From positions 124,001 to 188,000 of the forward strand of contig KB906741.1 of assembly GCA_000381585.1 (NCBI GenBank): a DNA stretch of 64,000 nucleotides, read 5' to 3'. Source of the stretch: Acidobacteriaceae bacterium KBS 83 (lineage in GTDB: Bacteria > Acidobacteriota > Terriglobia > Terriglobales > Acidobacteriaceae). Positions 35,352 through 43,656 of this stretch are shown piece by piece; positions within the stretch are counted from its first letter, which is position 1; the number at the start of each line of letters is the position of its first letter. The translations under genes and the position numbers were made by a program. The notes below the pieces were generated by a model. The model saw only the letters and a list, made by a program, of their open reading frames with translations, searched no databases and had not been told where the DNA came from.

Positions 35352-35522
35352 ATGCTATCCACCGATTTTTCCATCGTCGCTCATTGGCTTTCCGGGCTTG
35401 AGTCGTACCTGCCCGCCATCCTGGTCACAGTTGGCGCGGCGCTACTATTCGGTTGCGGGGTTAGCGCACTTTGCGCGCCCTGCCGCGAAAAAGACGACAT
35501 CTTCCACCGGCACGTCTTTTAG
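35352..35522 (+). CDS. Small single-span membrane protein (56 aa)
   Basis: Short gene of 56 codons, MLSTDFSIVAHWLSG at the start. GGAG lies 7 nt before the ATG. One membrane helix (about residues 19-40, AILVTVGAALLFGCGVSAL) is followed by a Cys pair (CAPC) and a charged tail (REKDDIFHRHVF). Small proteins of this type may stabilise membrane complexes, but no function can be given. It is divergent from the Y-family polymerase. Confidence 0.55.
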   Translation: MLSTDFSIVAHWLSGLESYLPAILVTVGAALLFGCGVSALCAPCREKDDIFHRHVF

Positions 35523-35691
35523 GCTGGGCCGCGTTTACGGCCGAGCGATTTCGCATGGATTTTGCTGCGACCACGCTAGCTGGAGTTGTGCATGCGGCCG
35601 GCTTTCCTGTTTTGACTACAGCCGAAGAAGCAACAGCCTGTCATCAAACTCGCAGCTAACCAGTTATTTCATTTTGTCGGAAGGGTCCGGC

Positions 35692-35895
35692 TTAGGCGTT
35701 ATATGTGCCGGAATAGAGCTCAGTAAGCTTCTGGATGACGTCGCCGTAGCCGGAGGCTTCGAGTTGAACCTCGGTGCCGGTGTGGAGCTGGACAAAAGCA
35801 AGCTGGCGCTTGTGGTCCATCGCGATGGAGGCGATCTGATCCAGGGGAATGGCCCTGGACTGCTCTAGTGCATGCGCGAGCTCAATAGCCTTCAT
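35692..35895 (-). CDS. Small hypothetical protein (67 aa)
   Basis: 67 residues from ATG 35895, with a GGGGG-type ribosome site upstream; the longer frame to 35997 has no support. Sequence opens MKAIELAHALEQSRAIPL, then a two-strand unit (IASIAMDHKRQLAFVQLHTG) and a short helix. Not recognised. Upstream (36069-36135) lie GTAAC repeats and two dyads that may control it. Confidence 0.6.
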   Translation of the reverse strand: MKAIELAHALEQSRAIPLDQIASIAMDHKRQLAFVQLHTGTEVQLEASGYGDVIQKLTELYSGTYNA

Positions 35896-36068
35896 CTCAA
35901 TTTCCCCCAAAAAAGTGAAACAGTGCCGCAGATAAGATGCGGCGGTGATGCGCCGGAGCACCTTGGTGCTAAGTCCCTCCCCCGAAAGACTCAGCACCAG
36001 TGCGCAGCGATCACATCACCGCATGTCCACACCATACCCTGAATATCGCCAAATGGAGCCGCTGATGC

Positions 36069-36135
36069 GGTAACACTTACCAAACTACTGAGTAACTATT
36101 GGTAACTTAGGTGGAGTTATGGCAATTTATTGCCA
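36069..36135. repeat. Cluster of GTAAC repeats and two dyads
   Basis: GTAAC occurs at 36070, 36092 and 36102; TTACCAA (36077-36083) pairs with TTGGTAA (36099-36105); TGGCAAT-TT-ATTGCCA (36120-36135) is a perfect 16-bp dyad. The surrounding 35896-36164 stretch has no other gene. The cluster could be an operator for the small gene at 35692 or the 3' end of the radical SAM mRNA. Confidence 0.4.
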
Positions 36136-36164
36136 GTAAGATTGAATGAAGCGACTGGTCTGAA

Positions 36165-37223
36165 CTACAGCTCGATGTTGACCAGTTCCGAGGTGTGATC
36201 GCTATGGTCGCCGTTGGGCGATGTCGTACGGTTCTGTGGGGCGCGCCAGTGGTCAATGTAGGAGATCTGGTGGACACAGGAGACGGTGCAGTTGGGCGCG
36301 CACGTCTTCTCGGTAAGGAATTCGCGGTCCAGGTCACTCTGGCTGTATTCGGCCAGCGGCGTGCCGGGGAAGCCGCGTTGCTGAGAGCAGTAGTGCACCA
36401 GACCGTCTTCGCAGATGTAGATGTAGCGTGAACCGGCGCGGCATCGCCAGTCGTTGGGCTGGCCGTTGGCGATGGCTTCCTGGAAGTGGTTGAAGCGCGA
36501 ATAATTCTTCTTGTCCAGCTGCTTCATCTCGTTGTAGACGAGGCGCTCCTCGCCACCAAGCGGCTTCAGCTGGCCGCTACCGTCGTGGATGATGCCGATG
36601 GTCGAGGTGAACCCCAGCTCGAGCGCCCGATGGCCGATAGTGAGCGCGTCCTGCGGGTTTTTGATGCCGCCGCCCACAACGGAGTTGATGTTCACGTGGA
36701 ATTCGGCGTACTCAGCCAGGAACTGCAGCTTCTTGTCCAGAACCTTGAGCGATTTCTTCGAGATCTCATCCGGCTGCACGTTGTCGATGGAGATCTGCAT
36801 GTGGTCGAGCCCGGCCCGGTTTAATCGCTCGATCCGATCCGGCATCAGGAAGTAGCCGTTGGTGATCATGCCGGCGAGCCGTCCGTGGTGACGGATGCGC
36901 GCAATGATCTGGTCCAGATCGGGATGGGTCAGCGGCTCGCCGCCCGAAATCGTGATGATACTGGTGCCGAGGCGGGCGAGATGGTCGATGCGGCGAAGCA
37001 TCTCATCGACGGGGACAGGCTCGGAAACCTTGTCGTACTCGTTGCAATAGGTGCAGGAGAGATTGCAGAAGCGCATGGGGACGATCTGCGCCATCACCAC
37101 GTGATGGGTAGAGGCCAGCGCATGTCCCACAATGCCAAGCTCCCGCAGCTTGCGGGTCGCCGATTTGATCCGGCTCTTGCGGCGGGTAGTTGGGACTGGG
37201 GAGGTGGCGATGGCGGCGGACAT
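36165..37223 (-). CDS. Radical SAM protein with SPASM-like C-terminus
   Basis: 352 residues. The 4Fe-4S motif CNLSCTYCNEYD (CxxxCxxC) starts near residue 53, followed by the SAM-binding GGEP in TISGGEPLTHPDL. A C-terminal Cys cluster (CRAGSRYIYICEDG; HYCSQQRG; CAPNCTVSCVHQ) indicates auxiliary clusters, as in SPASM enzymes. The N-terminal 30 residues are basic. Such enzymes modify peptides or make cofactors; no precursor peptide is near except the 67-residue protein at 35692, which has no obvious substrate core, so this link is weak. Substrate unknown. Confidence 0.85.
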   Translation of the reverse strand: MSAAIATSPVPTTRRKSRIKSATRKLRELGIVGHALASTHHVVMAQIVPMRFCNLSCTYCNEYDKVSEPVPVDEMLRRIDHLARLGTSIITISGGEPLTHPDLDQIIARIRHHGRLAGMITNGYFLMPDRIERLNRAGLDHMQISIDNVQPDEISKKSLKVLDKKLQFLAEYAEFHVNINSVVGGGIKNPQDALTIGHRALELGFTSTIGIIHDGSGQLKPLGGEERLVYNEMKQLDKKNYSRFNHFQEAIANGQPNDWRCRAGSRYIYICEDGLVHYCSQQRGFPGTPLAEYSQSDLDREFLTEKTCAPNCTVSCVHQISYIDHWRAPQNRTTSPNGDHSDHTSELVNIEL

Positions 37224-37274
37224 TCTGGCTCACTCAATTATAGCGGCGAGGGTGAGGCGTAGGCGCCACACGGT

Positions 37275-37306
37275 CGGCCCGGTCCCTGATCGGCCCGGCC
37301 CCTGAT
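37275..37306. repeat. 16-bp tandem duplication
   Basis: CGGCCCGGTCCCTGAT at 37275-37290 is followed at once by the same 16 bases with one change (T to C). It lies between the radical SAM and FG-GAP genes and probably arose by slippage. Confidence 0.8.
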
Positions 37307-37479
37307 AAGAACGCTCCATCCAGCCCGATTCAACAACAGTTGCGCTGGACTGAAATCAATCGATTCGGAGGTAAACGGGAGATTGCCGCTTCGGTTCTAA
37401 GTAATCGCGTCGCGGCGGGTTTCAGCGACCGCGATTCCCACGAAAGGGTCCATAACGATCAATCTCAGGAGTGGTAGCC

Positions 37480-38932
37480 GTGCCCTATGCAAAGGTCCCT
37501 GTAGCGTTCGTGGTCGCGCTGGCGTGTGTGTTCACCGGTGCCGTTTTTGGTTCTTCGGTCAGCTTCTCCAAAAAATTCCTGCCTACGCAGAATGTGGCCA
37601 GGCGTGCCGATCTCAACAACGATGGCCGCGAAGACCTGGTTGGCGTCAACACTCACGGCGGCTTTGATGTGCTGCTGTCCACTGGCGATGAAACGTATGG
37701 CTCGCCCGCGTCTTACACCATTCCCAGAGGGGCGGACACCGTTGTTCTCTCCGTTGGAGACTTCAACAGCGATGGCAAAGCCGATGTGGTTGCCATCGGA
37801 ACCGACAACGCGATCCACCTTTTCCTGAACAACGGCAGCGGCAAATTGAGTCAGTCCACGGCCTTCCCGGTTCAAAATGTCATTTCTCTCAATGACATCG
37901 CGGTTGGGGATTTCAATCACGATGGCCTCATGGACATCGCCTTCACCAATGCGCCGAATCTGACCGTCTGGTTTGGAAATGGAAGAGGCGGCTTTACGGT
38001 TGGCCCCACTGCGCCGGTCAACAACACGGACTATCTGATGCTGGGCGATTTTGACGGTGACGGTCGCGCCGATCTCGCGATAGGTGATCGCGACAACTAC
38101 GACAGCGTGCAAGTGCTTTACGGAGCTGGGACAGGACACTTCCCGGTGAAACGTCTGATCCAGACCATGGGCGGGCATTCCGACTTCAACGCTGCCGATG
38201 TCAATGGCGACGGGAAGATGGACATCATCGGCTCACAGTTCTATCCCAACGCGCACAGCCTGGCCATGTTCTATGGCAACAGCAGCCGCACGTGGAATAC
38301 GCATGCAACGGTTCCACTGGCTCACTGTGCCGGGTCCGGCGATCGCGGCCGATATGAACGGCGACGGCATCAACGACCTGATTGTGGAGGAAGCGGACTG
38401 CAACAATAACAGCCAGCAGGGGAACGCATACATAACCTTGCTGACCCGCAATCGCAACTCCACTTACAACCCAGAACAGCTTGTCCACACCTCGCATTTC
38501 GTGAACAATATCGCTGCGATTCGCGCCGACCGGAACACAAGACCCGACATCGTGGCGCAAAATTGCACGAAAACTCCGTGCGGCCTCATCGCAAATTTCA
38601 ATACCGTATTGCTGCTGAACAACACGCCCGGTAATTTTCCATCCGCACCCCCAAACGCGTTCGAGGGAATCAATGTGTATTCGCCGTTAGCGAGCACTGC
38701 TGTGTCATCGTCGGTATCATTCGCGGTGGGAGCAGCCGGCCAGGTGATAATGCGCGACGTAGAAGTGTGGGTCGATGGGAAAAAGCTAGCCCTGCAACTG
38801 GATGGCTTCTCCAATTACACCTTCCTAAACCGAAGCCTGGGCCTCGCCGCAGGCAGTCACGCGGTTGCGATTTATGCCGCAGGATGGGATCAATCGCTCC
38901 AGAAGAAGACCTTCACTCTGAAAGTGAAATAG
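37480..38932 (+). pseudogene. FG-GAP/VCBS-repeat exported protein, broken by a frameshift
   Basis: Start GTG at 37480, with AGGAG 8 nt upstream, and a signal peptide (VAFVVALACVFTG). Calcium-binding FG-GAP repeats follow: DLNNDGREDL, DFNSDGKADV, DFNHDGLMDI, DFDGDGRADL and DVNGDGKMDI. In the GGG at 38332-38334 the frame shifts; removing one G restores the sequence through a sixth repeat (DMNGDGINDL) and a C-terminal beta-sandwich to the stop at 38930-38932, giving about 483 residues. The shift is either a real mutation, a sequencing error or a programmed event. FG-GAP proteins of this kind are secreted and of unknown function in Acidobacteria. Confidence 0.85.
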
Positions 38933-38943
38933 CGAATATGCCC

Positions 38944-39933
38944 TTAGAGTGAGTAGCGGTCCAGCGACTCCCTCAGCCTTTGTAGCTGCTCAGGTATCAC
39001 GAGCTCGGACTGCGTGATGCGGGAGTCGACCGTGATGGCGAGCTGGAGCACCTTGCGGTTGCGCAGCACCACCATCGGGACCGGGCGGCCAGCGTTGATG
39101 CGGAGCGTCTGCAGCCAGTCGGCCGTCGTCTCGAGCGGCATGTCATTCGCGGTCACGATGATGTCGCCGACACGGAGACCAGCATTCGCCGCCGGGCTCT
39201 TGTCCTCAACGCTGCGAACCAGCAGCCCATTGCCGGCGCGAACGCCGAAGAATTTGGCCAGCTGCGGCGTCAACGGCTCGACCTGCGCACCTACGTAGGC
39301 CTGTGGGTCAGGCGTCTCGCTATCGGAAGGTGTGCTGTCACCGGCATAGCTGCGTTGTCCCGCGAATCCGTTGACCATTGGGGCAGGCTCAGGGATGGGG
39401 ACGTGGAAGTGGTGCGCCCAGGCGTGCTGCACCAGTGCACTGCGATCTGCGAGTTGCAGACGCACCCGCTCCACCTTCGCATTGTGGACCACCTGCAGCT
39501 CGATGAACTTTCCGACCGGCATGTCGCGCAGCAGGCGGGTCAAGGTCGCGGCGTCAGTCACGGGCTGCCCGTTGATCGCCTGAATGATGTCACCAGTATG
39601 GACGCCGGCCTTGGCAGCAGGAGCATCGTGGTCGAGCGAGATGACCTCGGCCCCCGTGGGATTGGAAAGCTTTTCCTTCTCGGCCCGAACGGGATCCACA
39701 TCCCGGACATTGACGCCCAGATACCCCTGGGAGGCGGAGGCAAGGACGACGCGGGCATTGCTGTCGAGGACTGCCTGGGGAAGCTCTGCAGGCACCGGAG
39801 ACGGTGCAATCGTGGCCTGCCAAGCCCCAAATGCGGGCAGCGCCACCATGGTCAGAAGAACGGCTGTCGAACCCCGTTGTACGGTGTTCAGGCTACTGGT
39901 CGACAGAAAAACAGATGGAAAGCGGTAAGGCAT
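38944..39933 (-). CDS. Exported protein with two PDZ domains
   Basis: 329 residues. Signal peptide or anchor in residues 20-38, first PDZ about 70-162 (YLGVNVRDVD; DAPAAKAGVHTGDIIQAING), second PDZ about 210-305 (YVGAQVEPLT; SPAANAGLRVGDIIVTANDM). No protease domain is fused, so this is not a complete HtrA protein. It is the last gene after the ECF sigma and anti-sigma genes on the same strand. In RpoE systems a PDZ-bearing component senses unfolded outer-membrane proteins; a similar role is possible here (inference). Confidence 0.88.
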   Translation of the reverse strand: MPYRFPSVFLSTSSLNTVQRGSTAVLLTMVALPAFGAWQATIAPSPVPAELPQAVLDSNARVVLASASQGYLGVNVRDVDPVRAEKEKLSNPTGAEVISLDHDAPAAKAGVHTGDIIQAINGQPVTDAATLTRLLRDMPVGKFIELQVVHNAKVERVRLQLADRSALVQHAWAHHFHVPIPEPAPMVNGFAGQRSYAGDSTPSDSETPDPQAYVGAQVEPLTPQLAKFFGVRAGNGLLVRSVEDKSPAANAGLRVGDIIVTANDMPLETTADWLQTLRINAGRPVPMVVLRNRKVLQLAITVDSRITQSELVIPEQLQRLRESLDRYSL

Positions 39934-40064
39934 GAAAACCGAAGCTCCTCAAGTGGAGGCAAAAGTACAGTACGGCGGCCATTTATTCAGACGGACAAGA
40001 ATCCGGAAAGTCACCGAAAAGTCACGCTCCGTCGCAGAACCTTAACTCATGGCGACGCGACTGG

Positions 40065-41033
40065 CTACTGGACTTGCGGCATTTGCTGCAACATGGTCCG
40101 AGAGACATTACGCAGCAGAGGGTTTTCATCGTGGGTAGCAACGTTCTGGAGGACCTGCTGGACGCTCGAATCAGCCGAGACCGGGGCCAGCATGTGGATG
40201 GCTTGCGCCCGCACCTGCGGGTCGCCGTCGTCAAGAACAACTTCGAGGACGGCGTCGCGGACGTGCATGTCGTCGGTAAGGTAGGGCGCCAGGCCGCTGA
40301 GAGCCTGTGCCCGCACTGTGGAGTGCGGATCGTAACGCAGGGCGACCATGAGGGCATTGCGCACGCTGTCATCGGCCCCACAGTCCACTGAGCCCACGCA
40401 GGTATGGGTCAGCAGTCCCAAAGCGGCGTTCTGCACTGATGTATTGAGCGGCGCACGCGTGCCGAGGAGCAGGAGGTAACGAATGTTCGGGTCGTCGGCG
40501 GGACCGACGGCTTCGAGTGGCATGAGGCTGCTGTACTCGACGTGGACTAGCCCTGTGGGGTCCTGCTTGACGCCGGTTACAGCGGCGATCCGCTGGGTAG
40601 TGGGCACTCCTGGCGACGACTGGGGCGTGAGGGGCGTATTGGCGACCCGGAAGCCCGCGAAGCCGAGGCCCACGCCCGCGAAGAGCATCGTAGCGGCCGC
40701 GAGTGGCGCAGTGCGCAACAGGCGGAAGTCTGTCCAGAGCGAGCGGCGGAGATGCGCGAACCACGAGTCGCGCGGCGCGCGCTCCAGAGCTTCATCGATC
40801 TTGAGGCGAGTCTGGGCGATAAGGTTCGCCGAAGGCTCCCGAACCGGCAGAATGGCCATTGCGCTCGAGAGCGCGCGGGTGACTTCGAGTTCGTCGCGGC
40901 AGTCGGCGCAGCTCGCAAGGTGCTGCTCCAGCCGATGGCAGGCCTCGTCACTTAACTCGCCGTAGAGCAATAGCGTGATTTGCTCATGTGCTGCGTCGCA
41001 GCTCAAACTGCTGTCGTGACCGGGCCAGGTCAT
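40065..41033 (-). CDS. Anti-sigma factor with zinc finger, membrane helix and HEAT repeats
   Basis: 322 residues. The N-terminal anti-sigma zinc finger has His38-x3-Cys42-x2-Cys45 (HLASCADC). One membrane helix follows (about 108-130, LAAATMLFAGVGLGFAGF). The C-terminal half, residues about 200-315, is a run of HEAT-like helices (SVRNALMVALRYDPHSTVRA; DPQVRAQAIHMLAPVSAD) and would face the periplasm. It should bind and silence the sigma factor encoded 21 nt upstream. HEAT repeats on an anti-sigma factor are unusual and could be the sensing part. Confidence 0.9.
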   Translation of the reverse strand: MTWPGHDSSLSCDAAHEQITLLLYGELSDEACHRLEQHLASCADCRDELEVTRALSSAMAILPVREPSANLIAQTRLKIDEALERAPRDSWFAHLRRSLWTDFRLLRTAPLAAATMLFAGVGLGFAGFRVANTPLTPQSSPGVPTTQRIAAVTGVKQDPTGLVHVEYSSLMPLEAVGPADDPNIRYLLLLGTRAPLNTSVQNAALGLLTHTCVGSVDCGADDSVRNALMVALRYDPHSTVRAQALSGLAPYLTDDMHVRDAVLEVVLDDGDPQVRAQAIHMLAPVSADSSVQQVLQNVATHDENPLLRNVSRTMLQQMPQVQ

Positions 41034-41054
41034 GGAATCACCGCCACAGGACCC

Positions 41055-41759
41055 TCATCGAACGACCGCCAGGCTGGCGCGCAGCTTCTTGGTGGCACGG
41101 AAGAGGGTGTTTTTGGCCGTCTCCTCAGTAGTGCTAAGCATTTCGCCAATCGTGCGAAGGCGAAGGCCCTGGTAGTGTTTCAGCTCGAAGACCATCCGCT
41201 CGCGCGGCGTCAGCTTGTCGAGGGCCGTCGCGATCTTCGCCCCAAGCTCCTTGCGCTCGAGCTCACGGCCAGGATTGGCGGAGGCCCGCTCATCAGAGAC
41301 CATCCCCAGCAGATCCAGCTCCTCCCCGGAGGCATCCATGACCACCGCCGGGTCCTCGCGGCGGGTCTTGCGCCGACGCATCAGGTCAAGGCAGAGATTG
41401 GTCACGATCCGGTAAATCCAGGTGTAGAAAGAACACTCGAACCGGAAGTTGCCGAGATACCGGTAGGCTTTGAGGAACGCCTCCTGAGCGATGTCCTGGG
41501 CATCGGTTTCCGAACCCAGCAGATGCAGGGCGAGGCGCAGCACCGCCTGGTCGTACTGGCGGACCAGTGTGTCAAAGGCTTGACGGGAGCCCTTTTGTGC
41601 CTGGCGGATCAGCTCAGTCTCGGACGCGCGGTCCTCGGGACTCATGCTGCTCGCGCTGCGTGTCTGAACTACGCGGCGGCCCGGCCAGGTCTGGCTGGTG
41701 CGGTTTGTCGGAAGGGTGGTGCTGAGCCCGGGCTGAATACGGAGAGCTTCGGTTCCCAT
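41055..41759 (-). CDS. ECF RNA polymerase sigma factor (RpoE/SigW-like)
   Basis: 234 residues from ATG 41759, with AGAGG 9 nt upstream. Region 2 spans about residues 60-130 (DAQDIAQEAFLKAYRYLGNF; FYTWIYRIVTNLCLDLMRRR), region 4 about 175-230 (LTPRERMVFELKHYQGL; STTEETAKNTLFRATKKL). It lacks regions 1 and 3, as ECF factors do. It is the first gene of an operon with the anti-sigma and PDZ genes. A GGAAC-N17-CGTA promoter at 41783-41808 suggests it transcribes itself. Confidence 0.95.
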   Translation of the reverse strand: MGTEALRIQPGLSTTLPTNRTSQTWPGRRVVQTRSASSMSPEDRASETELIRQAQKGSRQAFDTLVRQYDQAVLRLALHLLGSETDAQDIAQEAFLKAYRYLGNFRFECSFYTWIYRIVTNLCLDLMRRRKTRREDPAVVMDASGEELDLLGMVSDERASANPGRELERKELGAKIATALDKLTPRERMVFELKHYQGLRLRTIGEMLSTTEETAKNTLFRATKKLRASLAVVR

Positions 41760-41782
41760 CGTGCTTTACCTCTTACAGAAGA

Positions 41783-41808
41783 TACGTCCTCAGCAAGATA
41801 GACGTTCC
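41783..41808 (-). promoter_or_regulatory. ECF-type promoter of the sigma factor operon
   Basis: On the minus strand GGAAC (41808-41804), 17 nt, then CGTA (41786-41783). This is the classic -35/-10 pair of ECF sigma factors. The predicted transcript start is near 41776, leaving a leader of about 17 nt with a ribosome site. Confidence 0.8.
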
Positions 41809-42024
41809 CCTCGGTATCAGGACGCAGAATCGTCGGTTTCGGTAGCAGAAAATGACAAGCCTATGACAATCCGGCGGAATTTGGGCCAGAGCCAGGCCTC
41901 GGAGCCCAAAGCCTATCTTCTTCCGGACGCGCCTAAAAACCTCTGCGCAGCAGCTCCGGGGTTTATGCTGGCGTCGCCGAAAGCGCTGCTTCCGGCTACA
42001 TTCCAGATCCGGTGCTCGCCCAAA

Positions 42025-42906
42025 ATGACCCGTTCCCGTACGCTGCTTCGACTCTCATTGGCTTTCCTCGTCGCCTCTGTTCCAGTTCTCGCCCAGAACA
42101 ATCTTTCTGTGCATTGGGAGGAGCTCACCGGGCCGGACTTCATTGCGGCGATTCACCAGTCCCAGGGCGTGTGTCTCCTGCCGTTCGGCATCATCGAGAA
42201 GCATGGCCCGCATCTGCCACTCGGCACAGACCTGATCAACGTCCGGTTCGTGACCGAAAAGGCAGCGGAACAGGAGTACGCGGTAGTGTTTCCCGCCTAC
42301 TACTTCGGCCAGATAGCGGAAGCGCGGCAGCAACCGGGCACGGTCTCTTACAGTGGCCACATGCAGCTTGACCTGCTGCAGGAGACGATCGACGAAATGG
42401 CGCGGAACGGCTGCAAAAAGGTCGTGATCGTGAACGGCCACGGCGGGAACCTGAGCTTGCTGCCATACTTCGCGCAGCTCCAGATGCAGACTCCCCACGA
42501 TTATGTGGTCTATGTGTACTGGAGACCCGAGGTAAAGGGCGCGGATCGGCCTTATAAGGGCGGCACGGTCGATATGCACGCGGGTGAGAGCGAGACCGCT
42601 CATACGATGGTGAGCGCACCTGGGCTGGTTCACACGGATCGGGCGAAGTCGGAGTCAGGCGCGGACGAGGCCCGGCTGCATTTGCCGGATGGTCTCTATA
42701 CGGGTATCTGGTGGTACGCCAAGTTTCCGAATCACTACTCGGGCGATGGCTCGCTGGCAACGAAGGAGCTCGGCGAGTATGACGTGAAGGCCTACGTGAA
42801 GACGCTTGCTGAAGTGATCCGGGCAGTGAAGGCCGACAGCGAAGCCGCGAAGCTTCAGCAGCAATTCTACGAAGATGCGAAGCACCCACTCGACACGAAG
42901 CAGTAG
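42025..42906 (+). CDS. Exported creatininase-family amidohydrolase
   Basis: 293 residues from ATG 42025, which begins a signal peptide (LLRLSLAFLVASVPVLAQ). Metal-binding motifs of the creatininase family are present: Glu, His and Asp in IIEKHGPHLPLGTD, VNGHGGN, and DMHAGESETA. Relatives hydrolyse cyclic amides such as creatinine or act in FAPy or mycofactocin pathways; the substrate here is unknown. Export is unusual for the family. The frame upstream to 41761 overlaps the sigma promoter and is not used. Confidence 0.88.
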   Translation: MTRSRTLLRLSLAFLVASVPVLAQNNLSVHWEELTGPDFIAAIHQSQGVCLLPFGIIEKHGPHLPLGTDLINVRFVTEKAAEQEYAVVFPAYYFGQIAEARQQPGTVSYSGHMQLDLLQETIDEMARNGCKKVVIVNGHGGNLSLLPYFAQLQMQTPHDYVVYVYWRPEVKGADRPYKGGTVDMHAGESETAHTMVSAPGLVHTDRAKSESGADEARLHLPDGLYTGIWWYAKFPNHYSGDGSLATKELGEYDVKAYVKTLAEVIRAVKADSEAAKLQQQFYEDAKHPLDTKQ

Positions 42907-42960
42907 CCACTGGGCAGTGGCCCCGCGTTGCACAACGCCGCGTCTTCTACACTCGTGCTG

Positions 42961-43587
42961 ATGACACAGGCGAAGACGACGGATTTCATTACTGCCTATT
43001 GCGATGGCGGATCTCGGGGCAATCCCGGGCCTTCCGGCTATGGCGTCTCGATCGAGGACGCGGCCGGCAAGCCAATCGCTGATTTGAGCGAGTTCTTGGG
43101 CGTGAAGACGAACAATTTTGCGGAATACTCTGGGCTCCTGGCGGCCCTCGAGTACGCCTTGCGGCATGGACACACGCAGCTGCGCGTTGTGGCCGATTCC
43201 GAGCTGATGGTGAAGCAGATGAAGGGCCAGTACCAGGTAAAGAGTCCCGACCTGCGGCCGCTGTGGGAAGAAGCGAAGCGCCGCGCCGCAAAACTCGAAC
43301 GATTCGAGATCCACCATGTGCTACGGGGCAAAAACAAGCGCGCCGATGCCTTGGCGAATCAGGCGATGGACCACGGGACCGGGAAGACGGTTCGGGAGCC
43401 CAGTGGCGGCTCGCCGCCGTCATCGTCTGGGGGTCCTCTGCCGCGTATAGCGGGATCAACGCCCGCAAAGCGGGCAAGTAATGACGACAAACCGCGGACG
43501 CTCAAGGGCTTTGTGAAGAATGGCGTGGTGCATCTGCTGGAGGGTGAGCTGCCGGAGAACTGCTTCGTCCGTGTCACTCCTGAATAG
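42961..43587 (+). CDS. rnhA: Ribonuclease HI with C-terminal extension
   Basis: 208 residues from ATG 42961. RNase HI cuts the RNA strand of RNA-DNA hybrids. All four catalytic acids are seen: Asp in AYCDGGSRGNPG, Glu in NNFAEYSGLLAAL, Asp in VVADSELMVK, and Asp in NKRADALANQA. The domain ends near residue 135. A Pro/Ser-rich linker leads to a small beta module (GFVKNGVVHLLEGELPENC) like the DUF104 (AF2212-like) beta-barrel. No ribosome site is clear. It overlaps nothing and is flanked by exported-protein genes. Confidence 0.9.
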   Translation: MTQAKTTDFITAYCDGGSRGNPGPSGYGVSIEDAAGKPIADLSEFLGVKTNNFAEYSGLLAALEYALRHGHTQLRVVADSELMVKQMKGQYQVKSPDLRPLWEEAKRRAAKLERFEIHHVLRGKNKRADALANQAMDHGTGKTVREPSGGSPPSSSGGPLPRIAGSTPAKRASNDDKPRTLKGFVKNGVVHLLEGELPENCFVRVTPE

Positions 43588-43656
43588 CCACCACCTGAAT
43601 TGTCATTCCGCGAATTCGGGAACCGGCCGCCCTTTGCGCGCGTAGGGGAGAGCATC

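Noticed and set aside
35398-35868. 156-codon plus-strand frame
   Set aside because: Overlaps the better supported 56-codon membrane protein and the 67-codon gene on the other strand; no ribosome site.
37465-38178. 237-codon minus-strand frame over the FG-GAP gene
   Set aside because: The plus strand shows clear calcium-binding repeats; the minus frame reflects the repeat composition only.
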